From an archaeon (GTDB taxonomy: Archaea; Thermoproteota; Nitrososphaeria; Nitrososphaerales; CADDZS01), in the NCBI GenBank assembly GCA_021806865.1, contig JAKAPU010000037.1, positions 1-18,065 on the forward strand: 18,065 nucleotides of DNA, in the 5' to 3' direction. Position numbers and translations under genes: made by a program. Within the stretch, counting starts at the first letter, position 1, and each line of letters opens with the position of its first letter. Below are positions 15,360-18,065 of the stretch, piece after piece. Under the pieces are notes generated by a model. It had not been told where the DNA came from and searched no databases. It saw only the letters and a list, made by a program, of their open reading frames with translations.

Positions 15360-15412
15360 GTGTCTTGCAGACGAAACATCTGCTTAACTCGCCGTTCGTG
15401 CGCGTTTCGCTT

Positions 15413-16099
15413 TCATTGTTCGCGCGCCGGACTGTCTTTGTAGCGCCAGAGATACAGCGAAGCAACGGAACAATACGGGTGCCAGGCTTCGGCAAGCCTG
15501 ACGATCTCTTCCTTCTTGGGCAACTCTCGCAGCGAGTATAGTTGCTGGATTGCCTTCTTGATGCCTAGATCGTCCACCGGCAGTACATTGGGGCGGCCAA
15601 GCGTGAATATCAGGATCATGTGCACGGTCCAAGGGCCTACGCCAAGCACCTTATCGAGCTCATCGAGCAATACTTCGTCCGGTTCGTTTCGCAGAGACTC
15701 TAGCTCCAGCTCGCCGTGCACCACGCGAGAAGAGAGGTCCTTTAGGTACCTGATCTTTTGAGGAGAAACGCCTGCTTTCCGGAGCTTGCTGTTCGGAGTC
15801 CTGTGCATGCTCACAGGATCAAGGCCCTTGGCACCATACAGCGACTTTACTCTCGAAATTATTGCGTTCGCGGCTGCACCAGCGAGCTGTTGCCCGATTA
15901 TTGACTCGACCAGAGAATCAAACATCCCGCCCGAAGGAGTGAATTCTATCATCCCGTGATTCTCAATCACCCATCCAAGTCTCGGATCTTTTCTTCGCAG
16001 GTGCGTAACCGCCTTGCGAAAGATCTTTGGGTCGCCGATGGATAGTTTGCTTACTTCTTCCAATTTTGCTTCCAGGCTTTCCTCAGGGAATAAAAACAT
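15413..16099 (-). CDS. AlkA-like 3-methyladenine DNA glycosylase (HhH-GPD)
   Basis: A 228-residue base-excision repair enzyme. The helix-hairpin-helix with LGVGPWTVHM (152-161) is followed by the Gly/Pro-Asp loop VLPVDDLGIKKA, in which Asp177 is the expected catalytic residue. The upstream helix DSLVESIIGQQLAGAAANAI (61-80) is the typical substrate-pocket helix of this family. It lacks the four-Cys iron-sulfur motif of EndoIII/MutY and the N-terminal beta domain of E. coli AlkA, so it resembles the shorter archaeal AlkA forms. It removes alkylated purines such as 3-methyladenine. ATG 16099 is a clear start. Probably a single-gene unit. Confidence 0.9.
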   Translation of the reverse strand: MFLFPEESLEAKLEEVSKLSIGDPKIFRKAVTHLRRKDPRLGWVIENHGMIEFTPSGGMFDSLVESIIGQQLAGAAANAIISRVKSLYGAKGLDPVSMHRTPNSKLRKAGVSPQKIRYLKDLSSRVVHGELELESLRNEPDEVLLDELDKVLGVGPWTVHMILIFTLGRPNVLPVDDLGIKKAIQQLYSLRELPKKEEIVRLAEAWHPYCSVASLYLWRYKDSPAREQ

Positions 16100-16158
16100 C
16101 GTGTGAATCGTAGTTAGCAGGAAAGTGAGCTCTGGGTCAACTTTGATCGAGTCGGGCG

Positions 16159-16166
16159 TTTAGAAC
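16159..16166 (+). promoter_or_regulatory. TATA-like box of the 43-residue Cys/His protein gene
   Basis: TTTAGAAC is centred about 27 bases before the ATG at 16189, the leaderless spacing. Confidence 0.4.
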
Positions 16167-16188
16167 GAAAAACATCACATCTCAATCC

Positions 16189-16320
16189 ATGGCTCTAACA
16201 ATCCAGTTATGCAGAAGTTGTAAGCATGAGCATGGTACCCAACCCTCGATGGTAATCGACGGTCAAGTCTACCACATTCTCTGCCCGTGTGCGTGCCACA
16301 CAAGAGTCCAAAGCTACTGA
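16189..16320 (+). CDS. 43-residue Cys/His-rich mini-protein, likely zinc-binding
   Basis: A short gene of 43 codons from ATG 16189 to TGA 16318-16320. Possible metal ligands are Cys8 and Cys11 (CRSCKHEH, with His13 and His15) and a second group Cys32, Cys34, Cys36 and His37 (CPCACH), separated by about 17 residues: a compact zinc-knuckle layout. A TATA-like box lies at the leaderless distance. It stands alone on the plus strand between two minus-strand genes, sharing a short upstream region with the divergent glycosylase gene. Small zinc proteins are common in archaea and often bind nucleic acid or partner proteins; the role here is unknown. Confidence 0.6.
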   Translation: MALTIQLCRSCKHEHGTQPSMVIDGQVYHILCPCACHTRVQSY

Positions 16321-16328
16321 GAATGAGG

Positions 16329-17099
16329 TTACTGCGTCGAGTTTGCGACGCCAACGACACGAAAGTAGAGATTATCGTTGAGTAGCGGGTACGATACCCC
16401 AGAAACCGTATGATACCCTGAGCTGTTGGTCGTCTCGCTCGAACTTGGAGTATTCATCGTTGTCACGGTGTACGTTATGCAGTGCGTTGGGCTCACGTAG
16501 TTAGGTTGCCCGTTACCTGCCACCATCTGCCCATAGTATCCACACTCTTCTGGCTCGCTGCCCATTAGCCAGTGGTCAGTGCCGCTTGAGGAGATGAAAC
16601 CGAGTTCGTACGTGCCGCTTGCCCCGTGGATTGACTTTATCTCGTATGCTATCACGACTCCTTCGTTCTCGTTGGATGATCCACCAATTCTCACCGAAGA
16701 CTGGCTTGTCACGATAGTAAAGTTCGAGGAACCGTCGAACGAAACTGGTGTGCCAACGCTCGCATTGTACACGTAGTACAGCGCCGAAATCGAAAGTGCG
16801 GTCGAGAGATTGAGTACGAGCGGCTCACCGTAGTAGTACAGTTGCATGCAGATGATAGCAGGCGAGCTTGTTCCGGCAAACACGCTGCCGAATCCAAAGC
16901 TTGGGCTTGAAAGGCTGGGGCAGGATTGGGTAAGCGTCGAATTTGTGGACGCGACGCCGATGGAGCTCGATGTCTTCTGCGAGCTTGACGTCAAGCTTGG
17001 CGGCTGCTTGATCAAAACAAGGCCCGTCGCGGCGAGCGCAATGATCACGATTACTACAATTATTGAAGCAGTTTTGCTTATGGCGCTAAATCGATTCAC
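16329..17099 (-). CDS. Membrane-anchored surface protein of unknown function
   Basis: Function not recognised. The 256 residues start with a basic tip and one hydrophobic helix (IIVVIVIIALAATGLVLI, about 13-30), followed by a low-complexity S/T linker (SLTSSSQKTSSS...) and an external domain with several N-x-S/T sites and four cysteines (CPSLS, CMQLYYYG, ECGYYG, HCITYTV) that could form disulfides. The start is GTG 17099; nearby ATG codons are out of phase. Its stop is only 8 bases from the stop of the convergent mini-protein gene. General plan, a single N-terminal anchor plus an S/T stalk, is shared with other surface proteins in this window. Confidence 0.72.
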   Translation of the reverse strand: MNRFSAISKTASIIVVIVIIALAATGLVLIKQPPSLTSSSQKTSSSIGVASTNSTLTQSCPSLSSPSFGFGSVFAGTSSPAIICMQLYYYGEPLVLNLSTALSISALYYVYNASVGTPVSFDGSSNFTIVTSQSSVRIGGSSNENEGVVIAYEIKSIHGASGTYELGFISSSGTDHWLMGSEPEECGYYGQMVAGNGQPNYVSPTHCITYTVTTMNTPSSSETTNSSGYHTVSGVSYPLLNDNLYFRVVGVANSTQ

Positions 17100-17175
17100 T
17101 CCGAGTCAGCCCCGACACGTTCATTGCGCATACTACCCAATAGCGCTGCTTGCTTTGATATCCTGAGTCCTTATA

Positions 17176-17192
17176 GTTCTAAGCTTCAGAAC
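17176..17192. repeat. Short inverted repeat after the acetyltransferase gene
   Basis: GTTCT-AAGCTTC-AGAAC, exact 5-base arms, 54 bases beyond the acetyltransferase stop. A possible 3' hairpin; weak. Confidence 0.2.
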
Positions 17193-17245
17193 GGTCGTCT
17201 AAGAATCCAAACGAGCACAACAAGAAAAATCCGCACTTTGACAGA

Positions 17246-18065
17246 CTAGATCTTCTTTTCAAATACAACCATGTGCCATCCCCACGAGCTCTGCAAAAAC
17301 CCCAGCTTCTTTGCAGTTTTGATTGCTCTCAGATCGTAGGGAAGAAAAGTGCCGACGTACTTACAACCGAGCTGACTTCCTATTTCTATCGCCTGCTTCA
17401 GGCCCTTTCCGACAGGTCCGTCGAGCAGGGTAAATGCCTGAAGATCGTCTTGCGACTCCTTCACGTTGGTAAAGAGAATAGTTGTGCCGTGGCCCATATA
17501 GATACTATCTTTGTCAACTATCTTCTTGAACACGTCCCGACTTGCTCTGAGTATCTGCCATCCGTAACCAAAGTATCCGTTCAACACGCTAACGTATTGA
17601 GATTTAGGCAGTGATTGGATTGAAGGCCTGTTGGAAGTTATCGGCTGGGTCTTGGAGGCTCTTTTTACTCTCCGAGATACATACGAAACATCACAAACCG
17701 GTTTGAACCCACCTTTTTGGACAGCACGTATCGAAGAAGTATTGGTTTCAAGTATGAACATGCGCAGTCTCTTGATACCGCGTTTTCTCTCGTAGGTGGC
17801 AATGTTTCGCTGAAGAAATTGAGCTACTCCTTTGCCACGCCAGTCGGGATCGGTGCGTGCCATTCCAAGCCAGCCGATGTTGTCGAGCAGCTCTGTTAGG
17901 TGGCTTATTCCTACCAGCTCCTTTCCTTCGAATGCGAGAAACAGTCGCCCGTCATCTATTACGTGGTCGAGCTCAGAAAGCACGTAATCTCTGGGTCCAA
18001 CTGCACGCCTGCACAGGCGAGCTACCTTCTCATAGTCTGAACGCCTAGCTATCCTTGAGGTGAGC
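17246..18065 (-). CDS. GNAT-family acetyltransferase with a second GNAT-like half (5' end outside window)
   Basis: The frame is open to the right edge, where it reads LTSRIARRSDYEKVARLCRR, the expected beta1-alpha1 start of a GNAT fold, so an internal start at 17983 is rejected and the first residues lie outside. The N-terminal half carries the acetyl-CoA motif DWRGKGVAQFLQRN and the NTSSIRAVQKGGFKPV segment that closes the fold. After a basic linker, a C-terminal half of about 115 residues ends in YDLRAIKTAKKLGFLQSSWG, resembling the last elements of another GNAT domain without its own R-G-x-G loop. It may be a tandem GNAT in which the second half is non-catalytic. The acceptor is unknown. 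Confidence 0.82.
   Translation of the reverse strand, partial: LTSRIARRSDYEKVARLCRRAVGPRDYVLSELDHVIDDGRLFLAFEGKELVGISHLTELLDNIGWLGMARTDPDWRGKGVAQFLQRNIATYERKRGIKRLRMFILETNTSSIRAVQKGGFKPVCDVSYVSRRVKRASKTQPITSNRPSIQSLPKSQYVSVLNGYFGYGWQILRASRDVFKKIVDKDSIYMGHGTTILFTNVKESQDDLQAFTLLDGPVGKGLKQAIEIGSQLGCKYVGTFLPYDLRAIKTAKKLGFLQSSWGWHMVVFEKKI

Larger units (their letters stand above)
15054..15412. promoter_or_regulatory. Dyad-rich control region between PLP enzyme and glycosylase
   Basis: 359 bases with no gene. Near the PLP enzyme lie TATA-like TTAAATC (15084-15090) and AGTATTTGAAAG (15070-15081). Further up are AGATCA-C-TGATCT (15221-15233), the two matching operators at 15245 and 15300 on either side of a T-rich tract, and the hairpin 15340-15359. 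Confidence 0.5.

Noticed and set aside
17246..17983. Acetyltransferase starting at GTG 17983
   Set aside because: The frame is open to the window edge and the extra residues complete the first GNAT helix, so the true start lies outside.

Overview
The window looks archaeal, most likely a heterotrophic relative of the Thaumarchaeota/Nitrososphaeria from soil or sediment; this is an inference. TATA-like boxes lie about 25-30 bases before several start codons, which suggests leaderless transcripts. TTG and GTG starts are common, there is a Bat-type HTH_10 regulator, and several S/T/N-rich proteins are held at the surface by one N-terminal membrane segment. No rRNA, tRNA or CRISPR array was seen. 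The right part (CGS/CGL-like enzyme, AlkA-like glycosylase, acetyltransferase) is visibly richer in G/C than the left.

Left region (1-8300). The end of an acyl-CoA dehydrogenase converges on an alpha/beta hydrolase of the FrsA/pseudooxynicotine-hydrolase type. Next, on the minus strand, come a two-cluster ferredoxin and a large FAD protein of the fumarate-reductase/AprA type, arranged as an operon, and then a small surface protein. Facing away across a 332-base promoter region is a NitT/TauT/SsuA-like substrate-binding protein followed by two translationally coupled permeases. No ATPase is present. An ArsR-like winged-helix regulator closes the block. The set reads as an uptake-plus-redox island for an unknown small, probably anionic or organosulfur, substrate.

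Middle region (8500-13760). It holds a multi-pass membrane protein, a deletion scar joining the start of an MFS exporter gene to the end of a molybdopterin oxidoreductase gene, the divergent HTH_10 regulator, a MITE-like 92-base inverted repeat flanked by CTAA direct repeats, a glyoxalase-fold protein and an EamA/DMT exporter. A long gap follows with two short in-frame ORFs and a dyad.

Right region (13764-18065). A PLP enzyme of sulfur amino-acid metabolism lies downstream of an intergenic region with two matching 18-base dyads (AGTTAC-N6-GTAACT). Then come an AlkA-like glycosylase, a 43-residue Cys/His-rich mini-protein, an anchored surface protein and a two-part GNAT protein that runs off the window end.
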